Shown: in pieces, positions 1-7,911 of the stretch
Layout: every line of letters starts with the position of its first letter
Numbering within the stretch: the first letter of the stretch is position 1
Assembly: GCA_024742755.1 (NCBI GenBank)
Contig: JANSXW010000016.1
Coordinates: 1-64,000 of the forward strand
Length of the DNA stretch: 64,000 nucleotides
Reading direction: 5' to 3'
Source: a bacterium
GTDB lineage: Bacteria; Bacteroidota; Bacteroidia; Chitinophagales; Saprospiraceae
Made by a program: the position numbers and the translations under genes
Notes under the pieces: generated by a model
Database searches by the model: none
What the model was told of the DNA's origin: nothing
Seen by the model: only the letters and a program-made list of their open reading frames with translations

Positions 1-196
1 TATTTCACTGGCGTGCTGGGATTACATCTTTGGCACTGCTTACATCCCGTTCAATGGGCGGGATATTCGCCTGGGCTTTCCGGGAGTGGAGGAATTCCCT
101 GAAGACTTTATCCACCAAAACATTCATGGTTTTGGTAGCGTCCACAAGGAAGAACGCGTAGCTGAAAACGACTTGCCGGCTACGCCTGCCAAATAA
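1..196 (+). CDS. Sterol desaturase / fatty acid hydroxylase family protein, C-terminal end (partial)
   Basis: The window opens inside a gene; 64 codons are visible, ending in TAA at 194-196. The tail contains WDYIFGTAY followed by IRLGFPG, which resembles the segment after the last histidine box of the membrane di-iron fatty acid hydroxylase superfamily. The catalytic histidine clusters and the membrane segments would lie before the window, so activity cannot be judged. Such proteins hydroxylate or desaturate lipids in the membrane. A strong palindromic terminator follows 27 nt after the stop. The assignment rests on one short conserved stretch. Confidence 0.7.
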   Translation, partial: ISLACWDYIFGTAYIPFNGRDIRLGFPGVEEFPEDFIHQNIHGFGSVHKEERVAENDLPATPAK

Positions 197-222
197 GAAG
201 GTAGGTTGCTACCTTGAAAAAT

Positions 223-265
223 AAAATGCCCGGAAGTAGTGGTTGCCACTGCTTCCGGGCATTTT
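223..265. terminator. Bidirectional intrinsic terminator
   Basis: Arms 223-242 and 246-265 pair over 20 bp with one mismatch around a 3-nt loop. A-rich sequence lies on the left and T-rich on the right, so the hairpin can end the desaturase gene on the plus strand and the convergent lipoprotein gene on the minus strand. Confidence 0.85.
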
Positions 266-285
266 TATTGGGGTTGCGAAGTGTC

Positions 286-717
286 CTATTCGAAGTCAGG
301 TTCACATGCAGGCAGGTCAATGGTTTGGCGCAGGGACATGCCGTCTGATAAACGGGTGATAAAAATGGTGGCAGTGTTTCCGCATACGCAGCCCGGAGTA
401 TAACTGTTGTGCCCGCCGTGGTTGCCGTCGATTGCCCATTTAAAGCTGTAGTTTTCCGGCCGGTCGATGAGAACACTCAGGTGGACGCCATCTTGGGTAC
501 AGTAGTTTTCCTGTATATCGAAAACGAAAGCGGAATCCTGCATATGCGCTTTTTCCCTGGGCATGTGCTCTGCTTCTGCCAGGTTTCGAGGCTCAACAGG
601 CTCAGGTGTGAGGGCGGGGATAAAGGATTCCTTCTCGCATGAAATCATAGGGAAAAGGGTCAGGGCTAAAATAAGACCTGTAAAAAAGCGGCTGGAGGTG
701 ATTCCGTAATTCATCAT
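286..717 (-). CDS. Putative lipoprotein, unknown function
   Basis: I place the start at the paired ATG codons at 712-717 because a signal peptide follows at once: a charged N-terminus, a hydrophobic stretch, then PMISC with Cys27 as the likely lipidated residue. A proline- and glutamate-rich linker comes next. The C-terminal 70 residues contain NYCTQDG, KWAID and CVCGN segments that look like a small beta-sandwich (Ig- or PKD-like), but I do not recognise the family. The reading frame stays open upstream to 828, but that part lacks signal-peptide character. Probably periplasmic or surface-exposed. It is convergent with the desaturase across the terminator at 223-265. Confidence 0.65.
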   Translation of the reverse strand: MMNYGITSSRFFTGLILALTLFPMISCEKESFIPALTPEPVEPRNLAEAEHMPREKAHMQDSAFVFDIQENYCTQDGVHLSVLIDRPENYSFKWAIDGNHGGHNSYTPGCVCGNTATIFITRLSDGMSLRQTIDLPACEPDFE

Positions 718-884
718 GACTAAGTGATTATCGGGGTGGTTAATTAATTGGTACACTTCTTCTATTTGCACAAAGCGGCAAAGGATACCCCCTTTGGATG
801 TTTTTTCAAGGAGAGTGCTCAAAACCAACTATCGAGAACGCTGTTTATGCCCTATATTTATTGCGAATTAAAACGAACGACAAA

Positions 885-1949
885 ATGAAAAACTTAACAC
901 TGCTGCTGGGGCTGGCCTTACTGTTTGGCTGTGCTCCCGCACCGACCAACGAACCCTCCGAAGAAGCCTCAACCGAAACGACAGGGGTAGACTACGAGCA
1001 ATACCTGGATTACACAGGCAGGGATGACAAAATCAGTGGCGGGGCGAAACGCATCACCATTAACACCCCCTCCGGCGAATTTCAGGTCTGGACCAAGCGG
1101 GTGGGCAATAACCCGACCAAGAAAGTGCTTCTGCTCCACGGCGGCCCTGGCGCTACCCACGAATATTTTGAGGTCTTTGACAGCTACTTCCCCAAAGAAG
1201 GCATCGAGTATTATTACTACGATCAGCTGGGCTCCCACTTCAGTGATCAGCCCGAAGACACCTCGCTTTGGAATATCCCCCGGTTTGTGGAAGAGGTAGA
1301 GCAGGTCCGCAAGGCGCTGGGGCTGAATAAAGACAATTTCTACATCCTCGGGCACAGCTGGGGCGGCATACTGGGCATTGAGTATGCTCTGAAGTACCAG
1401 GAAAACCTCAAGGGGCTCATCATCTCCAATATGATGTCTTCCATCCCGGCCTACGTGAAGTACGCGGAGGAAGAACTGGCTCCGGGCCTGCCTGCGGATG
1501 CCCTGGCTGAAATCCGCAAGCTGGAAGCCGCCGGGCAATACACGGACGAGCGCTATCTGGAACTGGTGGAAACGCATTACTACCCCAAGCACGTCCTGCG
1601 CATGCCTTTGGCGGAATGGCCGGATCCTGTCATCCGCGCCCTGACCAACATCAACTACGGCATTTACCTCATGATGCAGGGGCCAAGTGAGTTTGGCGTG
1701 GTGGGCGATGCCACCCTCAAGGAATGGGACCGCACAGAGGACCTCGCTAAAATCACCGTGCCTACACTGACGATTGGCGCAGAGTACGATACGATGGATC
1801 CCGATTTTATGGAAATGATGGCCGGCAAGTTGCCTAATGGCTCCTATCATTATTGTCCGGAAGGCGCCCACTGGGCCATGTACGATGATGCCGATAACTA
1901 CTTCAAAGGCGTGATTGACTTCGTGAATGAGGTTGATGCCGCCAAATAA
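885..1949 (+). CDS. Proline-iminopeptidase-like alpha/beta hydrolase, lipoprotein
   Basis: A 354-residue hydrolase of the S33 (proline iminopeptidase) alpha/beta-hydrolase group. The start at 885 gives a lipoprotein signal, LLFGC with Cys16; the frame is open further upstream but without signal character. HGGPG (85-89) forms the oxyanion motif typical of this family. GHSWGG (156-161) holds the nucleophile Ser158. Asp302 (EYD) and His329 (GAHW) are the likely remaining triad members. The family removes N-terminal proline or other residues from peptides, or hydrolyses amides. The lipid anchor implies action in the periplasm or on the outer membrane. The gene stands alone, 54 nt ahead of the MuiA-like gene on the same strand. 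Substrate is unknown. Confidence 0.85.
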   Translation: MKNLTLLLGLALLFGCAPAPTNEPSEEASTETTGVDYEQYLDYTGRDDKISGGAKRITINTPSGEFQVWTKRVGNNPTKKVLLLHGGPGATHEYFEVFDSYFPKEGIEYYYYDQLGSHFSDQPEDTSLWNIPRFVEEVEQVRKALGLNKDNFYILGHSWGGILGIEYALKYQENLKGLIISNMMSSIPAYVKYAEEELAPGLPADALAEIRKLEAAGQYTDERYLELVETHYYPKHVLRMPLAEWPDPVIRALTNINYGIYLMMQGPSEFGVVGDATLKEWDRTEDLAKITVPTLTIGAEYDTMDPDFMEMMAGKLPNGSYHYCPEGAHWAMYDDADNYFKGVIDFVNEVDAAK

Positions 1950-2003
1950 TTAGCGTAGTTTTGGGGGGTGAATAAGCATTTCACCTCCTAAACTTCAATC
2001 GCT

Positions 2004-3860
2004 ATGAAAACGACTTTTCTCTCCCTTACCCTGCTCTGCGCGCTGAGCACCCTCTACGCTCAGTCCGGGCTCACCGTTGATTCCAAAATTGAGCATGTCA
2101 CCGTCTACCGGCAGGGCGCGCAGGTTACCCGCACCGCCACGGTTGAATTGCCGGCAGGGGAGACGCAGTTGCTGTTCAAAAAACTGCCTTTCCAATTGCA
2201 GGAAGAAAGCTTGCAGTTGAAGATCGATCAGTCCGTTACCGTGGTGTCGATTGCGCAGGAAGTTAACTACCTCAATGAGGAGGGGCCGGATAGCCTGGCT
2301 ACAACTCTTCAGGAGGCGCAACTGGCCTTGAGAGACAGCCTGCAGGTATTGTCGAACCGGTCACAGGTATTTGTGCGCGAGCGTGACCTGCTCCTGGCCA
2401 ACCAATCGCTGGGCGGCAATGATGGCGTAGCGGTGGATGAACTGGAGCGCGCCGCCGTATTGTACCGCAACCGGTTACTGGATATTGAGGGGCATCTGCA
2501 GCGTATCCGGCAGCAATCGGTCGTGTATAAGAAGCAGATCGTCCGGTTGGGGAACCAACTGCTGGAGCTCAATGCCAAATCAGAGGCGGATCCCGAAGTT
2601 ATCGTTAAAGTCGTTGTGAATACCCCCAAAGCCATGTCGGCAGAAGTGGAGCTATTGTACGTGGTGCCCAAGGCTGGCTGGGACCCTTTTTACAATATCC
2701 GGGTAGAGGGCACGGAAGAACCGCTGACGCTGGATTACAAAGCCAAAGTGTATCAGGATGCCGGGGAAGACTGGCCGGGTACCCGCCTTACCTTATCCAC
2801 GGGCAATCCTACGGTGAGCAATGTGAAGCCGGGGCTAAGCCCTTATTACCTTACCTTCAACAACTACTACGCACCTCCTGCCCGGCAGCCTGTTGCTAAT
2901 CGCGGCCGCAGTCAGCGGGTGAGCGGGACCGTTCTGGATCAGGATACCGAAGAGCCCCTGATTGGAGCCACGGTTCTGGTTGAAGGCACTGCTATCGGGG
3001 CAGTGACGGATGTGGAAGGGCGTTTTGAGTTGGAAATGCCCGCCGGGCAGTCTGCGCTGCTGGTCTCCTATGTTGGGTATGCCAATCAGCAGGTGGTGGT
3101 AAGGGGCAATACCGTAAACGTTCGTCTCAGTTCAGCGGGAATGCAGCTGGATGAAGTAGTGGTTACGGGCAGTACCTTGGGCATTATGAGTAAGAAATCC
3201 CGCCCGAAACCGGAAAAACCGGCGCCCGTCCCTATCGCGATTGAGCAGCGGGCAACCAGCACCGAGTTTGAAATAGAACTCCCTTACACCATCCCGGCAG
3301 ATAATCAGCCCTATGATGTGCATATGGCGACCTACGAAGTGCCGGCCCATTACTATTATGCACTCGTCCCCAAACTATCCAAAGAGGCGTACCTGATTGC
3401 CGAAATCACCGATTGGTCGCAGTACAGCCTGCTCAGTGGGGATGCCAATCTCTTCTTCAAAGGTACTTATCAGGGCGATACCTATCTGGATATGGCCGCT
3501 TTTGAGGATACCTTGTCCCTGTCTGTCGGGCGCGACGAGGATATCATCGTCAAGCGCGAACGGGTGCGGGACCAATCGCGCACCAGCTTTCTGGGCAGCA
3601 ACAAAACCGTGGAGCGAAGCTGGAAAACCACCATTCGCAATACCAATAGCTATCCGGTTGCGCTGCGGGTAGAGGATCAGTACCCCATCCCAAAGGATGA
3701 TGATATCAAGGTGGTGCAATTGGGGCATGAAGGGGGGGCGCTCGACGAGGCAACCGGGACGGTCACCTGGTCTTTCAACCTTCCGGCAGGCGCTACGGCT
3801 GAGCGTACGATAAAGTACGCAGTGCGCTACCCGAAGAAGCAGCGGTTGCTGGTGGATTGA
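2004..3860 (+). CDS. MuiA-family (DUF4139) protein with an inserted CarboxypepD-regulatory-like domain
   Basis: A 618-residue exported protein with a signal peptide ending near YAQ (residue 20). Residues about 25-125 match the N-terminal domain of mucoidy-inhibitor MuiA-like proteins, then a coiled-coil stretch, then the DUF4139 domain running to the end. Between roughly residues 305 and 390 a complete CarboxypepD-regulatory-like domain is inserted, from VSGTVLD through LISYVGY-like strands to DEVVVTG. That is the same block that precedes the plug of SusC-type TonB receptors. No barrel follows, so the block is probably a beta-sandwich module for surface or partner contact. Function of the family is not established. 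The gene converges on the methylase gene only 9 nt downstream. Confidence 0.88.
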   Translation: MKTTFLSLTLLCALSTLYAQSGLTVDSKIEHVTVYRQGAQVTRTATVELPAGETQLLFKKLPFQLQEESLQLKIDQSVTVVSIAQEVNYLNEEGPDSLATTLQEAQLALRDSLQVLSNRSQVFVRERDLLLANQSLGGNDGVAVDELERAAVLYRNRLLDIEGHLQRIRQQSVVYKKQIVRLGNQLLELNAKSEADPEVIVKVVVNTPKAMSAEVELLYVVPKAGWDPFYNIRVEGTEEPLTLDYKAKVYQDAGEDWPGTRLTLSTGNPTVSNVKPGLSPYYLTFNNYYAPPARQPVANRGRSQRVSGTVLDQDTEEPLIGATVLVEGTAIGAVTDVEGRFELEMPAGQSALLVSYVGYANQQVVVRGNTVNVRLSSAGMQLDEVVVTGSTLGIMSKKSRPKPEKPAPVPIAIEQRATSTEFEIELPYTIPADNQPYDVHMATYEVPAHYYYALVPKLSKEAYLIAEITDWSQYSLLSGDANLFFKGTYQGDTYLDMAAFEDTLSLSVGRDEDIIVKRERVRDQSRTSFLGSNKTVERSWKTTIRNTNSYPVALRVEDQYPIPKDDDIKVVQLGHEGGALDEATGTVTWSFNLPAGATAERTIKYAVRYPKKQRLLVD

Positions 3861-3869
3861 CAGCAGCTA

Positions 3870-4580
3870 CTACTTCCCCAACAAAAATATAGCCGGCCGC
3901 TTATGCAAATCCGGCACATCCACCTTACGCCACTGCGCAATGGTGAGCGTGCGCACGTACTCTGTGGGCAGGGTGAGGTCCGCCGCGATGCAAAACAGCA
4001 TATCGGGGGAAAGGGTGTTGATAGCCGTTTCAATCAGACCCGTATTCCGATAGGGCGTTTCGATGAAAATCTGCGTCTGTGTATGCTTGAACACCCGCTG
4101 CTCCAAAAACTTCAGTTCCTTCTGCAGCTCCGGCTTCTTAGGCGGCAGGTAGCCGTGGAAGCAAAAGTTTTGCCCGTTCAGGCCGGAAGCCATCAGCCCC
4201 AGCAAAATAGAGGAGGGACCAACGAGGGGCACCACCTCTATGCCTCGTTGATGCGCCGTTTGTACCACAATTGCGCCGGGGTCAGCGACGCCCGGGCAGC
4301 CGGCTTCGGAGAGCAGCCCGATGTCCCTGCCCTGTTCGGCATCCGCCAGGAACCGCTGCCGGTCTTCGGGGGGCGTGTGCTTGGTAATTTCGTAAAACGT
4401 CAGCTCGCTGAATGGCTTGACCGGGTCGGTCGCCTTGATGAAGCGGCGGGCCGTTTTGGCGCGCTCGGCAATGAAAAGATCCAGGCGGTGCAGGATATCA
4501 ATGACGTGCTGTGGCAGCGTGTGTACCGCGCCTTCTCCGAGCGGGGCGGGGATGAGATAGAGTTTTCCTTTGTTCAGCAT
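3870..4580 (-). CDS. SAM-dependent methyltransferase of the tetrapyrrole-methylase fold (RsmI-like)
   Basis: A 236-residue protein from the ATG at 4580. The opening KLYLIPAPLG, the central LLSEAGCPGVADPG and the following VVPLVGPSSILL are hallmarks of the RsmI branch of tetrapyrrole methylases. RsmI proper 2'-O-methylates C1402 of 16S rRNA. Bacteroidota often carry this shorter relative, so the exact target is uncertain. It is cytoplasmic. The frame is open to 4616, but the conserved N-terminus begins right after the 4580 ATG. It is convergent with the MuiA-like gene and divergent from scpA. Confidence 0.83.
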   Translation of the reverse strand: MLNKGKLYLIPAPLGEGAVHTLPQHVIDILHRLDLFIAERAKTARRFIKATDPVKPFSELTFYEITKHTPPEDRQRFLADAEQGRDIGLLSEAGCPGVADPGAIVVQTAHQRGIEVVPLVGPSSILLGLMASGLNGQNFCFHGYLPPKKPELQKELKFLEQRVFKHTQTQIFIETPYRNTGLIETAINTLSPDMLFCIAADLTLPTEYVRTLTIAQWRKVDVPDLHKRPAIFLLGK

Positions 4581-4675
4581 GGCAACGCTAAAGTTGTTAC
4601 TTTTGTAGAAATCCAAAAGTAGCGATAATGCCGCAGCCTGAATAGCTTAATGGAGCCTCAAATCCCATTCGACTT

Positions 4676-5437
4676 ATGAGCGATGCATCTTACACCATAA
4701 AACTGCCTCAGTTCGAAGGCCCTTTCGACCTGCTGCTCTTCTTCATTGAGCGGGACGAGCTGGATATCAATGATATTCCTATCGCTAAAATTACCGACGA
4801 CTTCCTGGCTTACATCCGGCAGATGGAGGAGATGAATATTGATCTGGCCAGTGAATTTATCCTGGTGGCCGCTACGCTATGCCGCATCAAAGCAAAAATG
4901 CTCATCCCGCGCAAGCCGGTGGATGAGGAGGGCAACGAAATCGACCCCCGGGAGGAGCTCGTGCAGCGCCTCATCGAATACAAACGCGTCAAAAGCGTGC
5001 TGGAGGAAATGCGGCAGATGGAAGCCCGCCGTGCTAAGCAGTCCTACCGGGGCAACGTCACTAAGGAACTGCACAGCATTGCCACTAAAGCGCTGGTGGA
5101 TGCCGAACTGGAATCCGTTACGCTCTTCAAGCTGCTTCGTGCCTTTGAGCGCATCGTGGAACGCTTTGAATATGCCAACCCCAAGACGGTACACCAGATT
5201 GTACAGTTCAGTTACACCATAGAAGGGCAGCAGGAACACATATTCTCCCAAATTCAGGGCGGGCGCCGTGCCACTTTCACCGAAGTTTTCAGCGCCTGCC
5301 GCAATCGGATTCACGCTATTGTCACCTTTCTCGCCCTGCTGGAATTGCTCAACCTTCAGGAAATCCGAATCACCGTTGGGCTGGGCTACAACAACTTCTG
5401 GGTGGAAGAATACCAGGCTGCTGAGGAGGAAGAATGA
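4676..5437 (+). CDS. scpA: Segregation and condensation protein A
   Basis: The 253-residue kleisin subunit of the SMC-ScpAB condensin, needed to compact and segregate the chromosome. The N-terminus (LPQFEGPFDLLLFFIERDELDI) and the helical block ASEFILVAATLCRIKAKMLIP are diagnostic for ScpA; the winged-helix end lies near LLELLNLQEIRI. It acts in the cytoplasm, bridging the SMC heads with ScpB dimers. Its partner scpB is also in this window but about 45 kb away on the other strand (50424-51080), not next door as in many Gram-positive genomes. A strong hairpin follows the stop codon. Confidence 0.94.
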   Translation: MSDASYTIKLPQFEGPFDLLLFFIERDELDINDIPIAKITDDFLAYIRQMEEMNIDLASEFILVAATLCRIKAKMLIPRKPVDEEGNEIDPREELVQRLIEYKRVKSVLEEMRQMEARRAKQSYRGNVTKELHSIATKALVDAELESVTLFKLLRAFERIVERFEYANPKTVHQIVQFSYTIEGQQEHIFSQIQGGRRATFTEVFSACRNRIHAIVTFLALLELLNLQEIRITVGLGYNNFWVEEYQAAEEEE

Positions 5438-5449
5438 TCTTCAACAAAG

Positions 5450-5485
5450 AGAGGGGGCACTTCATGCGCGTGAAGTGCCCCCTCT
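5450..5485. terminator. Bidirectional hairpin between scpA and the PfpI gene
   Basis: A perfect 15-bp stem (5450-5464 with 5471-5485) and a 6-nt loop sit in the 84-nt gap between two convergent genes. The right side continues CTTACTG, with no long T-run, so termination efficiency is uncertain. Confidence 0.7.
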
Positions 5486-5521
5486 TACTGATGTATGCAG
5501 GATGTTGTTCAAAAAGCCAGC

Positions 5522-6091
5522 CTAAACAGAAGAACTGCTTGGCGTTTCAGCAAGCAATTGCTCGATAAACCTGTGGCTGAATGCGTCAAGGTCGCCTGGC
5601 TTGCGGCTGGTGGTAATGATGCCATCGGTCACCACTTCCTGGTCTACCCAGTTGGCCCCGGCATTTTCCAGGTCTGTGCGTATAGACTCAAAGGAAGTCA
5701 CCGTGCGCCCATTCACCAGGTCTGCTTCAACAAGCAGCCATGGGGCATGGCAAATTGCGGCAATCGGTTTGCCCAGTTCCGCAAAGCCTTTTATAAAGTC
5801 AATGACATGCGGGTACCGGCGGAGCTTGTCGGGGTTCATCACGCCCCCTGGCAACACCAGCCCGGTATACTCAGCCGGATTGGCGCGGTCCACCGCAATA
5901 TCTACGTGAACGGGCGTGATCGCCCAGTTGCCTTTTTCCCAGCCCCGGATTTGTCCCTCCGTCAGGCTGATAATGTGCACCGTTGCTCCCTCTGAAATCA
6001 AAGCTTTCATAGGTTCCTGCAACTCCGATTGCTCAAATCCATCTGTTGCCAGAATAGCAATTTTGTTGTCATTCAGTTTTCGGTTGTTCAT
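5522..6091 (-). CDS. DJ-1/PfpI family protein (YhbO-like)
   Basis: A 189-residue protein of the DJ-1/PfpI superfamily. Glu20 in TDGFEQSEL and the nucleophile elbow AAICHAP with Cys114-His115 give the expected catalytic pair. Members act as proteases, deglycases or chaperones protecting against carbonyl and oxidative stress; the close relatives PfpI and YhbO are cytoplasmic oligomers. Length is normal for the single-domain form. A serine-rich tail ends the protein. It stands alone, convergent with scpA and divergent from the FNT gene. No regulatory site is obvious. Confidence 0.9.
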   Translation of the reverse strand: MNNRKLNDNKIAILATDGFEQSELQEPMKALISEGATVHIISLTEGQIRGWEKGNWAITPVHVDIAVDRANPAEYTGLVLPGGVMNPDKLRRYPHVIDFIKGFAELGKPIAAICHAPWLLVEADLVNGRTVTSFESIRTDLENAGANWVDQEVVTDGIITTSRKPGDLDAFSHRFIEQLLAETPSSSSV

Positions 6092-6207
6092 GGTTTTAAA
6101 TTTTATTCTTCAACGGGGCGTTCCAGGGCTATGTTTACTCGAAATCATTAAGTTCGAACACCGATTGGGTTTTCTGCGCTTTAACAAGGTACACCAAGAC
6201 TTAGAAT

Positions 6208-7044
6208 GTGAACAGGAAACTATTGCGCAGGGATAAAAGGAAAGAAAACATCAGGAAGGAATCACAGGAAACAGTGACCCGCCCCAAGTCGCTGGAGCGG
6301 ATTGTTAAAGAACAGATTGAGGAGAGCATGGAGGAATACCGCCGAAGCAACAAGGCGCTGTTTCTTTCTGCTTTGACTGCCGGGCTGGACCTGGGTTTTA
6401 GTTTGCTGGTCATTGGTGTGCTGTACACCATGTTCAGCGACCAGTTATCTATGGAGGTGATGCAGGTCGTGCTGGCCCTGGCTTACCCGATTGGTTTTAT
6501 ATTCGTTATACTCGGGCGTTCCGCTTTGTTTACGGAGCATACCACTTTGGCGGTATTGCCCGTTTTGAATGGCCGGGAGTCACTCAAAGGCCTAAGCAGG
6601 ATTTGGGGGATCATTTACCTGGGCAATCTCATAGGAGGTTACATCATAGGGGCGGCTATAGCTTATATTGGGCCCAGGTTGGGATTAGTCACTTATGATG
6701 CCCTCGAAGATATTGCCAAGCACCTCATTGATTTTTCTGCACCATTAATATTGGTCAGTGCCATCCTGGCGGGCTGGTTGATGGGGCTGGTGTCCTGGCT
6801 GGCTACTTCCTCCAAGGAGACCATCGCCCGCATCTTTATAGTCGTGATTGTCACCGCTGTAATTGGGCTGGGCGGGCTGCACCATAGTATTGTAGGCTCC
6901 ACAGAGGTGTTTGCCGGCATGCTGTCTTCTGATGAAATTAGCCTGTCAGATTATTTTGTGACCCAGCTGTGGTCTACGATTGGCAATATTATAGGTGGGG
7001 TGTTTTTTGTTTCCATCTTGAAGTACCAGGTGACTCAGGATTAA
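6208..7044 (+). CDS. Formate/nitrite transporter family channel (YfdC-like)
   Basis: A 278-residue inner-membrane protein. A basic N-terminus and an amphipathic segment (SLERIVKEQIEESMEEY) precede about six transmembrane helices. The pattern SALTAGLDLGFS, ILGRSALFTEHTTLAVLPVL and GNLIGGYIIG resembles the YfdC branch of the FocA/NirC (FNT) pentameric channels for small monovalent anions. The conserved channel histidine may be one of those in GLHHS near residue 222. The only start that gives this frame its full N-terminus is GTG at 6208. The M23 peptidase gene follows after 11 nt, so the two may be co-transcribed. Substrate cannot be told from sequence. Confidence 0.83.
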   Translation: MNRKLLRRDKRKENIRKESQETVTRPKSLERIVKEQIEESMEEYRRSNKALFLSALTAGLDLGFSLLVIGVLYTMFSDQLSMEVMQVVLALAYPIGFIFVILGRSALFTEHTTLAVLPVLNGRESLKGLSRIWGIIYLGNLIGGYIIGAAIAYIGPRLGLVTYDALEDIAKHLIDFSAPLILVSAILAGWLMGLVSWLATSSKETIARIFIVVIVTAVIGLGGLHHSIVGSTEVFAGMLSSDEISLSDYFVTQLWSTIGNIIGGVFFVSILKYQVTQD

Positions 7045-7055
7045 AGCAGTAGGCC

Positions 7056-7685
7056 ATGTTCGCCTTTTTGGCAATAATCCGCCTCCGAAAACAGTTATGT
7101 CGGTCTATGAATTGGGAAAACTTTAAGCTTCCGATGTACTTCCTGTTGTTGCTCCTGGCTTTCGGCCCGCTCATTTACATGGGCAGCGGGAGCCGTTACG
7201 AGCATCAGGTTGAAACAGCCGTGCACGAGTACGTAGTGCAGGTAGCTCAGGATGGCGGACGTAAGTCGGGGCACGTGCTTGCCGGCACCCGCCCCTTTCT
7301 GTTTCCGGTGGCAGACAAGAGCCCGCGCCACATCATCTCCAGGTTTGGTGATGCCCGTGGCCGCCGCAAGCATCAGGGTATCGATATCAAAGCAGACCGG
7401 GGCACGCCGGTACTGGCTATCGCAAAAGGGACCGTTGAGCGGGTAAATGATGGGGGCAATGGCGGAAAGCAAATCTGGCTGCGGCTCCGGGACAGCACGA
7501 TGGTGTTCTACGCCCACCTCGATGAGCAATGGGTGGAAGCCGGTGATGAGGTCAATGCCGGTCAGGCAATCGGTAGTGTGGGGAATACAGGCAATGCCCG
7601 GCATACCACTCCGCACCTGCATTTTGAGATCCTATTGCCCGGGAGGGGAGAAGTGGACCCTGCTCAGTTTTACGAAGGGGCCTAA
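7056..7685 (+). CDS. M23 family metallopeptidase, membrane-anchored
   Basis: A 209-residue LytM/M23 zinc endopeptidase that would cut peptidoglycan cross-bridges. One N-terminal membrane segment (around residues 27-42) places the catalytic domain in the periplasm. The domain shows RFGDARGRRKHQGIDI, with the HxxxD zinc ligands, and HLHFE near the end, supplying the second HxH motif. An internal ATG at 7107 (Met18) is an equally plausible start and would put the membrane helix closer to the N-terminus. The gene begins 11 nt after the FNT channel gene. Its TAA stop codon forms the first three bases of the 163-bp palindromic element at 7683-7845. Confidence 0.87.
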   Translation: MFAFLAIIRLRKQLCRSMNWENFKLPMYFLLLLLAFGPLIYMGSGSRYEHQVETAVHEYVVQVAQDGGRKSGHVLAGTRPFLFPVADKSPRHIISRFGDARGRRKHQGIDIKADRGTPVLAIAKGTVERVNDGGNGGKQIWLRLRDSTMVFYAHLDEQWVEAGDEVNAGQAIGSVGNTGNARHTTPHLHFEILLPGRGEVDPAQFYEGA

Positions 7686-7845
7686 AGTCCAACAACTCAG
7701 GATTTGTGAAATCATGGCGTAGCTATTTTTTCAACTCGCAAGGCGAAAAACGCAGTCGATGCCTAAGCATCGGCGAGGCTTTGCAACGCGGCGAGATGGG
7801 AAAAGAGCAAGTCAGGAATCACAAATCTTGGGTTGGCGGACTTTA
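7683..7845 (+). repeat. 163-bp palindromic intergenic element, copy 1
   Basis: The ends, 7683-7709 and 7819-7845, form 27-nt inverted repeats with four mismatches. A central hairpin at 7757-7772 has a 6-bp stem and a CTAA loop. A second copy on the opposite strand at 61462-61624 is also exactly 163 bp and aligns with no gap (about 103 of 163 identical by hand count). The arms differ between copies yet pair equally well in each. No ORF of note lies inside. It begins at the stop codon of the M23 peptidase gene. Confidence 0.8.
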
Positions 7846-7851
7846 AAACAA

Positions 7852-7890
7852 CAAAAGACGCTCCGGCCATCTGTCCGAAGCGTCTTCTTT
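7852..7890 (-). terminator. Intrinsic terminator of ettA
   Basis: Arms 7856-7865 and 7876-7885 pair almost perfectly (AGACGCT core). Read on the minus strand, the stem is followed by a TTTTG run, fitting termination of ettA, whose stop lies 22 nt upstream. It directly abuts the palindromic element at 7683-7845. Confidence 0.75.
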
Positions 7891-7911
7891 GTAGTGTTTA
7901 CAACAATAAAA

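Noticed and set aside
969-1871. A 300-codon open frame on the minus strand inside the hydrolase gene
   Set aside because: It is the antisense of a well-supported S33 hydrolase and has no domain character of its own.
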